From: Pictodentalium vernedei
Lineage: Eukaryota; Mollusca; Scaphopoda; Dentaliida; Dentaliidae
Assembly (NCBI GenBank): GCA_031216915.1
Contig: JAUFNR010000049.1
Coordinates: 62,001-126,000, forward strand
DNA length: 64,000 nt
Direction: 5' to 3'
Shown here piece by piece: positions 1 to 8,291 of the stretch (positions are counted from its first letter, which is position 1; every line of letters starts with the position of its first letter). Position numbers and translations under genes: made by a program. The notes beneath the pieces are model-generated. The model saw only the letters and a program-made list of their open reading frames with translations. It was not told where the DNA came from and ran no database searches.

Positions 1-188
1 GAGGTTGAAGACATGTGCACCATCGACGTGCAGTATGCCTTAGTACACGGGGACATCATGCCCCTATGTCGGCAACCGGACCAAAGTGCCTTGCCCAAGG
101 ACACAACGTGAGTCGTCCCGGACGGGGATCGAACTCGGGACCTCTAGCATAGAAGTACAATAGTCTACCACTGAGCCACCGCGCTCCC
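1..188 (-). mobile_element. tRNA-derived SINE, tRNA-side part (cut by window start)
   Basis: Minus strand, read from 188 downwards. Only the tRNA-like head and the V-like core are inside the window; the (TTTA)n side lies to the left of base 1. The right-hand target duplication TTGAATACCCTTA follows at 189-201. See the copy at 5802-6211 for the full description. Confidence 0.85.
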
Positions 189-190
189 TT

Positions 191-507
191 GAATACCCTT
201 AATACTATCATACATTATCCCCCAGGAATAAATCTGATAAAAGAGGTCATGTTTATCTATTGCATACCCATTTTGCTGCCCGAAAACAGCCGATTTTATT
301 AAAATTTTGACGTTTAGCAGCCGGTAGAGGCATTAACAAACGACTAGCGGAATATTCTATCTATGCAATTTGTAAGACCTGCCAATGTCAAATTGTTCTT
401 GAAAATCCCCAACAAGCAGTTAGCGAAATCCACGAAAATGTAAATTTTAAGCGTTTAAGGGGCATCTCTCCTTATCCAGTTCAAAATGGGTTAAGTTTCA
501 TTCTTTT
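191..507. repeat. Sub-repeat A (317 bp) of the old ~335-bp satellite
   Basis: First of six diverged tandem sub-repeats. It opens with GAATACCCTTA right behind the SINE. Landmarks shared with the others: GCCCGAAAACAGCC, ATTTTGACGTTTAGCAGCC, TTCTTGAAAATCCCC, GCGAAATCCACGAAAA and a closing ATGGGTTAAG. It lacks the mid-unit GGGTTAAC of its sisters. Confidence 0.85.
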
Positions 508-961
508 AAATACCCTTACTACTTACAAACCTTAAACACCAATTAGATTCCATGATTTTTCTGGACCCCCACAGTGTCTGATGAATTGTTTTTAACTGTC
601 TCACAAAAGTTCCTTCATTGATGTTATGAGAACGGTGAGTATAGTAGTCTCAAATGATTCGGTTTGGTTTTGATAAAAAAATGTTTAGGTAAAACCCATC
701 ATTAATGGTAGAATGGGTTAATATCAATATCAATGTTTCCCTATCAGTTTTGCGTCCGGTAAAAGCCCATGAAGGGTTAACAAATGCCTACCAGAATAAT
801 TGATCCATGCAACTGGACATATGACACCAAGACCTATCAACGGCCATTTTCTCTTGAAAACCCCACAAAATGTTTGTAAAGAAATCCAGGGAAAACGATT
901 TTTAAACTTTTGATGGGTGTCCCTGTTAACCTCCCCAACAGGGGTTAACGCTTGGCTTTTT
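508..961. repeat. Sub-repeat B (454 bp, with extra internal segment)
   Basis: Opens AAATACCCTTACTACTTACA. About 110 bp longer than its sisters: the stretch roughly 550-740 has no clear match in A or C-F. The second half realigns well (GTCCGGTAAAAGCCC, GGGTTAACAAATGCCTACC, CACCAAGACCT, CTTGAAAACCCCACAA, ending GGGGTTAACGCTTGG). Confidence 0.8.
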
Positions 962-1262
962 GAATACCTTTATTACTTACAAAAATGGTCCTCTGTGAAT
1001 TCCACTTCAAACAAAGGAGATTATGTTTATCTCTCATGTATACATTAGGTGCTGTGCGTGTCTGAAAACAGTCCCATGTTAACAACATTACGATGCTTGG
1101 CAGCTTGTAGATGGTTAATGTCACATAAACACCTACGAATAGTCAATTTGTCTTGAAACCCTACAAGTTACCGTTAGGGAAATTCACAGAAAATGGGAAT
1201 TTAAAGCTTTCAAGGGATATCTCTCTTTAGCCTGCCCAAAATGGGTTAAGACGTCGACTTTT
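962..1262. repeat. Sub-repeat C (301 bp)
   Basis: Opens GAATACCTTTATTACTTACA. Shortest member; the segment around the mid-unit GGGTTAAC is partly missing. Closes with AATGGGTTAAGACGTCGAC. Confidence 0.85.
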
Positions 1263-1601
1263 GAATACCCTTACTACTTACAAAAATGTTTCCATATAAA
1301 TTGTACGCGCGATAAAAGAAGGAACTTTTCTTTGTGGTGTACCCTTTGGGTGCTGTTGGTGTGCAAAAACAGCCCATTTTATCGCAATTTTGACCTTCAG
1401 CAGCCCGGGGAGGGTTAACTAATGCTGACCAGAATATTTTGTTCATGCGACTTGTAATGTCACACCAAGACCTGCAAATAGCCGATTTTTCTTGAAAACC
1501 TACAAGATGTTGTTAGAGAAATCCACAGAAAACGGGTATTTTAAGATTTTAATGGGTATCTCTCTTTAACCAGCCCCAAATGGGTTAAGACGTCAAATTT
1601 T
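1263..1601. repeat. Sub-repeat D (339 bp)
   Basis: Best-preserved form with E. Opens GAATACCCTTACTACTTACA, has GGGTGCTGTTGGTGT, AAAAACAGCCCATTTTATC, GGGGAGGGTTAACTAATGC, CACACCAAGACCTG, and closes AATGGGTTAAGACGTCAAA. Confidence 0.9.
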
Positions 1602-1941
1602 GAATACCCTTACCACTTTCAAAAATATTTTCCGATCAATTTTGCGTCCGATAAATGAAGGCCCCTTTCTCTGTGGTATATCGTTTGGGTGCTGTTGGTG
1701 TCTAAAAACAGCCCATTTTATCACAATTTTTACGTTTAGCAGCTCGGGGAGGGTTAACTAATGCCGACCGGAATATTTTATCCATGCAACTTGTAATGTC
1801 ACACCAAGACCTGAGAGTGACCAATTTTTCTTGAAAATCTACAAGACTCGTTTAGAGAAATCCACAGAAAACATGAAGTTTTGAGCTTTTTGGGGGCATT
1901 GCTGTTTAACCAGCCCAAAACGGGTTAACACTTGGTTTTCT
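1602..1941. repeat. Sub-repeat E (340 bp)
   Basis: Closest relative of D, visibly above 80 percent identical along its length. Closes with AACGGGTTAACACTTGG, a variant shared with the fragment before each SINE. Confidence 0.9.
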
Positions 1942-2268
1942 GAACACCCTTATTACTTACAAAAATGATCTTCGGTGAATTCCACTTCCAGTAAAGAAAG
2001 TTATATTTATCTCTCATGTATTGTTTGGGTGGGGTGGGGGCCTGAAACCGGCCTATTTCATCAAAATTTCGATGTTTGGCAGCCTGTGGAGGGTTACCAT
2101 ATGCATCGCCTGATATGTCGTGTGTATCAAAGGGCGTGTCACAGACAGGTCTAGCAATGCCGAATGTATAAAAAAAATCTACAAGACGTGTTTCGAGAAA
2201 GTGCCGATAAACCCCAATTTTGACAGTTTTTTGCCAATTGTGACGAAATAAGGGTTAAATCGAAAATT
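1942..2268. repeat. Sub-repeat F (327 bp)
   Basis: Most diverged in its second half. Opens GAACACCCTTATTACTTACA; mid-unit motif is GGGTTACC; closes AAGGGTTAAATCG. The satellite block ends here. Confidence 0.8.
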
Positions 2269-2401
2269 CCGCTTCGGTATATTTTTAGATTTTGTGCCCC
2301 TCTATGCGTGTGCAAAATTTTGTGAAAATCGGTCCGAAAATGGCTTCGGAATCGTGCGGACAAAATGTGTGGAAAAAAAAAAATAAAAAAAAAAAAAAAA
2401 A
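2269..2401. other. A-rich segment between satellite block and 45-bp duplication
   Basis: Begins TTCCGCTTCGG and runs through GTGCAAAATTTTGTGAAAATCGG to a broken poly-A of about 11 A, one T and 19 A (about 2373-2403). The tract length varies by a few bases among units. No gene seen. The upstream wording is typical of anonymous repeats in animal genomes, but I cannot assign a family. Confidence 0.6.
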
Positions 2402-2491
2402 AATAATCCGTAGAAAAACAATAGTCTTTTCCAGAGGGAAAAGCCTAATAATCCGTAGAAAAACAATAGTCTTTTCCAGAGGGAAAAGCCT
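2402..2491. repeat. 45-bp perfect direct duplication with internal hairpin
   Basis: Two adjacent identical 45-bp segments (2402-2446 and 2447-2491), each opening AATAATCCGTAG and holding the hairpin CTTTTCC-AGAG-GGAAAAG (first arms 2426-2432 and 2437-2443). Present in every unit, starting at 8425, 14450, 20470, 26476, 32498, 38486, 44485, 50510, 56544 and 62576. No difference between the halves, so the duplication is younger than the sub-repeats but older than unit amplification. Confidence 0.9.
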
Positions 2492-2502
2492 AACTAGATT
2501 TT

Positions 2503-2520
2503 TCGATTTCAAGAAATCGA
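2503..2520. other. Short perfect inverted repeat
   Basis: TCGATTTC-AA-GAAATCGA: 8-bp arms with a 2-base centre, directly after the 45-bp duplication. Present in all units. Possible remnant of a transposon end or just a palindrome; no function can be inferred. Confidence 0.5.
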
Positions 2521-2566
2521 GAGATTCACCTATTCCGCTTGTCTTTTTAGGCAGCGACGAAATAAG

Positions 2567-3346
2567 ATTGCATATAGAGCTGGTAGTTTTTTAGGCTATA
2601 TTAAGTGCATAGCCGATAGAAAACTCCCTACAGTGTCTAACAATTCTTTCGGCAATACTCTTTCACATTGGCGTGAATGCTGTATGCTTAATGTCCAAGT
2701 TAGGGCTAAATAGCAAACCCGTTGAACAAATCGCGTGTACTTAATAATAACAACATGTGCATGTGTGACACCATAGATTGTGGCGAACGTTTTCGCAGCA
2801 GCCATCCCAAACATTCAGCGTTTGTACCTGAAGCTCGCCCGAACTCGGTCATATTATTAGAAAGTCCCGAAACCAAGCATGGGCCTCGAGGCAGCCGCCC
2901 CTCTCTCTCAACCCACACCCCGAACGTGCACATACCCTCTCCTGACATTCAACATGATAGAATGGGAAACTGGTGTCGCTCTCTGTGTGAAAAGATGCGG
3001 TAACTATTTGTGAAGAATGAGTGAAAAAATGATGGAAATCGGCCAAGAATTGGCCGAGATATAGCGTTTTAATGAGTTGAGGTAATTGTTTGAATTTGGT
3101 CCCGTTCTAGCCGGTGCGACCTGACGCTGGGTATATGTCTGGGGTTGTGGCACTGCTCCCCCTCTGGGGTAGTTCCGCTTGAAATTGTGGATTCTCAGTT
3201 TCTATTGGAGAGACGCTGGTGACTGAAAGATGCATTGTGTACACTGGCGCCAAATGGACCTCGCCAAGCTGGTAACAGTTAGATATTTGTCAGAAATGAA
3301 AAGTGGACAGTAATCGCGCATGGGTTAATGGCGAATAGGCGGTAAT
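2567..3346. other. Unique segment of the unit, no gene seen
   Basis: About 780 bp with the most balanced base composition in the unit. Overlapping open frames of 65-93 codons occur on both strands (for example 2722-3003 plus, 2706-2948 minus), none with recognisable protein character. It holds the perfect hairpin TCGGCCAA-GAA-TTGGCCGA at 3039-3057. This segment hardly changes between units; the only substitutions I saw here are at the positions matching 15018, 27191, 32710/38698 and 45007/57066. Confidence 0.6.
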
Positions 3347-3750
3347 CTGGCTAATTTGACATTAAAATTGAACAGACAGCAGTGTCGCTCATACGCCCAC
3401 TACGTCCAGACCACTGGAGGCAGCTACACGAAATTTTCAGAAGTTGTTCTACTCTTCCTGCCCGACAGGTTAGTATCTTTGTCGAGTGGCGTGACCGCGT
3501 GGGAACAATGTGGATCGCGTGGAAACCGAAGGGACGATTCGTCCCTCCTCTATTCCCAATGCAACGACGTTTCCATTCACTATTCACCTGTCACCCGTCG
3601 AGTTTGGCATTATTTCTGTCTATTTGACGAACTGTTCAGCTTTCAATATTCACACGTTCACGTGGGACTGAAAGTTTGGAGTTAAACTGCTTATTTCAGA
3701 GCGTACCGGCAGAAACTGACAACTCGACCCGGTGGCGAAAAAGCAGTCGT
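3347..3750. repeat. 404-bp tandem pair, first half
   Basis: Opens CTGGCTAATTTGACATT, which recurs 404 bp later. Over the 246 bp where an 81-codon frame is open in both halves (3382-3627 and 3785-4030) I counted about 51 substitutions and no indel, so ~79 percent identity. The differences fall about 20, 18 and 13 at codon positions 1, 2 and 3, the opposite of protein constraint. Contains the palindrome GGGACGA-T-TCGTCCC at 3531-3545. Confidence 0.88.
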
Positions 3751-4065
3751 CTGGCTAATTTGACATTCAAACTGAACAGATACAATGTCGGATACACGCC
3801 AATTATGTCCCGACCATACAAGGCAGCAACTTCAGATTCTCAGAATGTTTTCTCCTGTCCCTGCCCGACAGTTTAGTATCTTTGTCAAGTGCCAAGACCG
3901 CGTGGAAACACCGTGGATCAGGTGGAAACCGAGGGGACGATTCGTCCCTACTTTCTTCTCAATTCAACGACTTCCCTATTCATTATTTACCTGTCACCGG
4001 CTGAGTTTGGCATTATATCTGTCTATTTGATGAACTTTTCAACCTTAACTATTTGCGGCCTCGTG
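3751..4065. repeat. 404-bp tandem pair, second half (homology fades near 4065)
   Basis: Diverged partner of 3347-3750. Homology is clear to about 4040 and weak to 4065. The GGGACGA-T-TCGTCCC palindrome is conserved exactly at 3934-3948 despite ~20 percent divergence around it. Confidence 0.85.
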
Positions 4066-4524
4066 TTTCACCACCGAAAGGCCACTGCACGGTTACCAAT
4101 ATATTCAGGGACTGATTTTGCAAAAAAAACCATTATTCCGACTGTACCCACATGGGAACTCCTAAATCTGTAAGGGTTAAATTTTTAATAATAACGTATA
4201 AAACAGAAGTTGTCGTGCTACGCTTGCTGCATGCAGGCATAGAAAACATTCAGCGCTCAATGAATTAGGAATGGAGTAAATTGTCACTTAAACCAGCGAA
4301 ATTCTGAAAAAAATGAGAGTTTTTTTTCGCCGGCACCTACCTTATTGCATCCGAGCAGGGACTGCGTTAAACTTTACAGCAACCTTATAACAGAAAATAT
4401 TCTTGGAATTGAACTGTGAATACGAATTTCGAAAGCCTACAGAATGCAAATGGGTGGGTGGCGGGCATCATCACTGGATCTAATGTTGTATTTCATGTTT
4501 TCTTTATATTCTATTTATTTTTTT

Positions 4525-4526
<2 letters not shown>
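4066..4526. other. Unique AT-rich segment, no gene seen
   Basis: Holds TATAAAA at 4197-4203 and one isolated GGGTTAA at 4174-4180. The A run near 4131-4138 is 8 long (9 in units 8 and 9) and the T run near 4320 is 8 long (7 in units 3 and 10). Nothing downstream supports a promoter reading. Confidence 0.5.

Positions 4527-4588
<62 letters not shown>
4527..4588. repeat. (TC)31 microsatellite, unit 1
   Basis: Pure dinucleotide run. In one frame it reads as a long Leu-Ser alternation, producing a spurious 61-codon frame at 4444-4629. Confidence 0.98.
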
Positions 4589-4590
<2 letters not shown>

Positions 4591-4594
<4 letters not shown>

Positions 4595-4787
4595 ATCTGT
4601 GTTTGTCTATAATGTTTATAATATTTTGATTTTGCTAGATTCTGTTATTTATGGAATACGTTCTGCCATATTGTAAATTATTAGTCACCGTACAGGAACG
4701 GAAGGGCTTCTAAGTGGTAAGCACTTGTCCTCCAATCCTGATTTGCATTGTCAAATGGCAAATAAAATATGTTTAATCTAATCTAAC
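4591..4787 (+). mobile_element. Possible 3' end of a non-LTR retrotransposon
   Basis: About 200 bp ending in AATAAA (4761-4766) followed by TAATCTAATCTAAC (4774-4787). A polyadenylation-like signal followed by a short TAATC repeat is a tail type I remember from CR1/Jockey-like LINEs of marine invertebrates. No reverse transcriptase fragment is present, and no target duplication was found because the left edge is masked by (TC)n. If real, this is a 5'-truncated stub. It recurs at the same place in units 1 to 10. Confidence 0.35.
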
Positions 4788-4795
4788 AGTAGGGC

Positions 4796-4879
4796 GGGGG
4801 GGGGGGGGCATGTGTCCTAGGTAAAAAAAACAGCAGGGTGCAGGTGTTCTAGATAAAATAAACAGCATGGGGGGGGGAT
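4796..4879. repeat. Two homopolymer G tracts with spacer
   Basis: First tract 13 G (4796-4808), second 9 G near 4869-4877 in unit 1. Lengths of first/second tract in units 1 to 10: 13/9, 15/17, 14/13, 13/10, 15/11, 13/11, 17/10, 16/16, 17/12, 16/12. On the minus strand these are C runs. Two such runs about 60 bp apart are the least reliable bases in the unit for any sequencing method. Confidence 0.9.
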
Positions 4880-5737
4880 GTCCCCGCTAATTAATTTTAA
4901 TAGCAGGCAGTTGTTCATGGGGCAGGTGTCCTATCCCACTGGTACTTGGCCTTGATGGAAATAACATTTCAACAAGAAACAACGGGAAACTTATTTGCAA
5001 TAAAGCTGCAAATACAAACTTGATTTTAGGACCATTCCATGGACATGTTAAAGCCTACTGCGATATCAGCGTTTCTTACTCTCGTCCTTTCACCACACCG
5101 CAGTATTTTACCCGAGTCGAGTTCTGACGTCATGAAAGTTTGACGGACATGCTTTCAATTTTGTTATTGACAACAACATATTTATAATTTCGTGCTTACT
5201 GATCCGAATTTTGAAAACGACACACGCAATCGCGAAAGCATTTTCTGAAAAACACGATTCTGTAAAAGGTTTTAATGAAATTTGATTATTTTTTTTTTAT
5301 TTTCTATTTCGATGGCTCTTGTCGAAAAGGTGCTAATCACTGATCGTCCCAAACGAGATCAAAGACACGCCGTAGTTTAATAACAGACAGAGAATCTTCT
5401 AAGAATATACATGCGCAATCCTAAAATGCAATAAATCAAGTGTATTTTCACGTTTTATGAGAGAAATATGTCCAATTGTATCATTGAATCATTTTTAGGT
5501 ATATGTGGGTGAGAAATTTTCTATACGGACAAAATACAGGCTAAATAAAATATTTGCCATTATTTTCCGCAGACGTATTTTTGTCTTTGCTTCTTGGGGA
5601 AATTTCTTGCTGCTAAATACAACGAAGGTGTGTTATTTGATGTGGTCAGAACCGTCAGGTGGTCGGGTCCGAAACCGCACCTCGCAGAGGATGTAGTGGG
5701 GGTGTCGATTTTACAAGTAATGTAGGCAGCGTACACG
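4880..5737. other. AT-rich segment with CRE-like site, no gene seen
   Basis: Roughly 860 bp without a credible reading frame; the longest is 63 codons (5505-5696). AATAAA-type hexamers occur (for example near 5000). There is a T9 run near 5289-5297. Apart from the 6-bp TTCGTG duplication in unit 8 I saw no differences between units here. Confidence 0.55.
5125..5132. promoter_or_regulatory. CRE-like palindrome TGACGTCA
   Basis: Perfect match to the cyclic-AMP response element core, with TATTTATAA at 5179-5187 about 47 bp downstream. It recurs unchanged at 11154, 17171, 23176, 29194, 35185, 41193, 47211, 53243 and 59272. Spacing is compatible with a small RNA polymerase II promoter reading to the right, but an 8-mer can occur by chance and no transcript is known. 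Confidence 0.25.
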
Positions 5738-5798
5738 GCATGGGCTGTCTGCCTTTAATCCGACAAAACAGGGTTAAGGCTTGGTTTTTTGAATACCC

Positions 5799-5801
<3 letters not shown>
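5738..5801. repeat. Terminal fragment of a seventh sub-repeat, left of the SINE
   Basis: CAGGGTTAAGGCTTGG and TTTTTTGAATACCCTTA match the closing part of sub-repeat B (GGGGTTAACGCTTGG, then TTTTTGAATACC). The satellite therefore once extended through the SINE site, and the SINE landed at the GAATACCCTTA junction between two sub-repeats. Confidence 0.75.
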
Positions 5802-5857
<56 letters not shown>

Positions 5858-6211
5858 TTGGTGTTTAAGGTCACATACTTCTGCACAATGGCTAATCGTG
5901 ACCGTGACAGTTTTAGAGGTGGAGGAAGCCGGAGTACCCGGAGAGAACCACCAAGCATCGACGAGCAACTGTCAGCTCCTCAACATTCTCACTCTGTTCA
6001 GGCTCCGCTCAGGCAGGGTTACAGAGGTTGAAGACATGTGCACCATCGACGTGCAGTATGCCTTAGTACACGGGGACATCGTGCCCCTATGTCGGCAACC
6101 GGACCAAAGTGCCTTGCCCAAGGACACAACGTGAGTCGTCCCGGACGGGGATCGAACTCGGGACCTCTAGCATAGAAGTACAATAGTCTACCACTGAGCC
6201 ACCGCGCTCCC
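5802..6211 (-). mobile_element. tRNA-derived SINE with V-like core and (AATA)n tail, 410 bp
   Basis: Read on the minus strand from 6211. The first ~75 bases are tRNA-like: GGGAGCGCGG start, A box TGGCTCAGTGG at about bases 11-21, B box AGTTCGATCCC at about 54-64, the internal promoter layout for RNA polymerase III. The acceptor, anticodon and T stems no longer pair well, so this is not a working tRNA gene. Next comes a core containing TGTCCTTGGGCAAGGC (plus-strand 6106-6131), which from memory resembles the V-domain core of animal SINEs. A ~200 bp body and a pure AATA tail (plus-strand 5802-5859) follow. Flanking 13-bp direct repeats TTGAATACCCTTA at 5789-5801 and 6212-6224 are the target site duplication. 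The head, tail and target duplication make the SINE call strong; the V-domain label is less sure. A SINE encodes no protein and relies on a LINE for movement. Confidence 0.88.
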
Positions 6212-6213
6212 TT

Positions 6214-8291
6214 GAATACCCTTAATACTATCATACATTATCCCCCAGGAATAAATCTGATAAAAGAGGTCATGTTTATCTATTGCATACCCATTTTGCT
6301 GCCCGAAAACAGCCGATTTTATTAAAATTTTGACGTTTAGCAGCCGGTAGAGGCATTAACAAACGACTAGCGGAATATTCTATCTATGCAATTTGTAAGA
6401 CCTGCCAATGTCAAATTGTTCTTGAAAATCCCCAACAAGCAGTTAGCGAAATCCACGAAAATGTAAATTTTAAGCGTTTAAGGGGCATCTCTCCTTATCC
6501 AGTTCAAAATGGGTTAAGTTTCATTCTTTTAAATACCCTTACTACTTACAAACCTTAAACACCAATTAGATTCCATGATTTTTCTGGACCCCCACAGTGT
6601 CTGATGAATTGTTTTTAACTGTCTCACAAAAGTTCCTTCATTGATGTTATGAGAACGGTGAGTATAGTAGTCTCAAATGATTCGGTTTGGTTTTGATAAA
6701 AAAATGTTTAGGTAAAACCCATCATTAATGGTAGAATGGGTTAATATCAATATCAATGTTTCCCTATCAGTTTTGCGTCCGGTAAAAGCCCATGAAGGGT
6801 TAACAAATGCCTACCAGAATAATTGATCCATGCAACTGGACATATGACACCAAGACCTATCAACGGCCATTTTCTCTTGAAAACCCCACAAAATGTTTGT
6901 AAAGAAATCCAGGGAAAACGATTTTTAAACTTTTGATGGGTGTCCCTGTTAACCTCCCCAACAGGGGTTAACGCTTGGCTTTTTGAATACCTTTATTACT
7001 TACAAAAATGGTCCTCTGTGAATTCCACTTCAAACAAAGGAGATTATGTTTATCTCTCATGTATACATTAGGTGCTGTGCGTGTCTGAAAACAGTCCCAT
7101 GTTAACAACATTACGATGCTTGGCAGCTTGTAGATGGTTAATGTCACATAAACACCTACGAATAGTCAATTTGTCTTGAAACCCTACAAGTTACCGTTAG
7201 GGAAATTCACAGAAAATGGGAATTTAAAGCTTTCAAGGGATATCTCTCTTTAGCCTGCCCAAAATGGGTTAAGACGTCGACTTTTGAATACCCTTACTAC
7301 TTACAAAAATGTTTCCATATAAATTGTACGCGCGATAAAAGAAGGAACTTTTCTTTGTGGTGTACCCTTTGGGTGCTGTTGGTGTGCAAAAACAGCCCAT
7401 TTTATCGCAATTTTGACCTTCAGCAGCCCGGGGAGGGTTAACTAATGCTGACCAGAATATTTTGTTCATGCGACTTGTAATGTCACACCAAGACCTGCAA
7501 ATAGCCGATTTTTCTTGAAAACCTACAAGATGTTGTTAGAGAAATCCACAGAAAACGGGTATTTTAAGATTTTAATGGGTATCTCTCTTTAACCAGCCCC
7601 AAATGGGTTAAGACGTCAAATTTTGAATACCCTTACCACTTTCAAAAATATTTTCCGATCAATTTTGCGTCCGATAAATGAAGGCCCCTTTCTCTGTGGT
7701 ATATCGTTTGGGTGCTGTTGGTGTCTAAAAACAGCCCATTTTATCACAATTTTTACGTTTAGCAGCTCGGGGAGGGTTAACTAATGCCGACCGGAATATT
7801 TTATCCATGCAACTTGTAATGTCACACCAAGACCTGAGAGTGACCAATTTTTCTTGAAAATCTACAAGACTCGTTTAGAGAAATCCACAGAAAACATGAA
7901 GTTTTGAGCTTTTTGGGGGCATTGCTGTTTAACCAGCCCAAAACGGGTTAACACTTGGTTTTCTGAACACCCTTATTACTTACAAAAATGATCTTCGGTG
8001 AATTCCACTTCCAGTAAAGAAAGTTATATTTATCTCTCATGTATTGTTTGGGTGGGGTGGGGGCCTGAAACCGGCCTATTTCATCAAAATTTCGATGTTT
8101 GGCAGCCTGTGGAGGGTTACCATATGCATCGCCTGATATGTCGTGTGTATCAAAGGGCGTGTCACAGACAGGTCTAGCAATGCCGAATGTATAAAAAAAA
8201 TCTACAAGACGTGTTTCGAGAAAGTGCCGATAAACCCCAATTTTGACAGTTTTTTGCCAATTGTGACGAAATAAGGGTTAAATCGAAAATT
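6214..8291. repeat. Sub-repeat array A-F, unit 2
   Basis: Six sub-repeats, 2078 bp, same length as in unit 1. Confidence 0.88.

Larger units (their letters stand above)
1..6023. repeat. Macrosatellite unit 1 (6023 bp)
   Basis: First of eleven near-identical units in direct orientation. The start is arbitrary: the window opens inside a SINE, so the phase GAGGTTGAAG was used to count units. The unit contains, in order, the tRNA side of a SINE, six ~300-450 bp sub-repeats, an A-rich segment with a 45-bp duplication, a 404-bp tandem pair, (TC)31, two G tracts, an AT-rich stretch and the tail side of the next SINE. No open frame in it looks coding. A private substitution is A at 58, where all other units have G. 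It carries C at 341, like units 2, 10 and 11. Confidence in the repeat itself is near certain; its function is unknown. Confidence 0.99.

Noticed and set aside
113-188. Minus-strand tRNA gene
   Set aside because: A and B boxes are present, but the acceptor, anticodon and T stems do not pair, and the sequence continues into a SINE body with a simple tail and target duplication.
576-640. Hammerhead ribozyme, from CTGATGA near 581
   Set aside because: No matching GAAA core strand with flanking helices was found at a workable distance.
488-1757. Interstitial telomere array, because of many GGGTTA hexamers
   Set aside because: The hexamers are isolated, one or two per sub-repeat, never in tandem.
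191-2268. CRISPR array, because of regularly spaced repeats
   Set aside because: The repeated unit is ~335 bp with homology along its full length, not short repeats with unique spacers, and the context is eukaryotic.
2722-3003. 93-codon open frame with an overlapping 80-codon frame on the other strand, conserved in all units
   Set aside because: Conservation between units only reflects recent amplification. Composition and length are ordinary for chance frames, and no protein family is recognisable.
3382-4030. Two homologous 81-codon open frames (3382-3627 and 3785-4030), 62 percent identical as protein, repeated in most units
   Set aside because: The differences between them are not concentrated at third positions (about 20, 18 and 13 at positions 1, 2 and 3). 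The first frame begins at GTG, not ATG. Units 6 and 7 break the first frame by a 29-bp deletion. They are open by chance in a duplicated non-coding block.
4197-4203. TATAAAA as a promoter
   Set aside because: An isolated AT-rich heptamer in an AT-rich stretch, with no reading frame, splice pattern or other element to support it.
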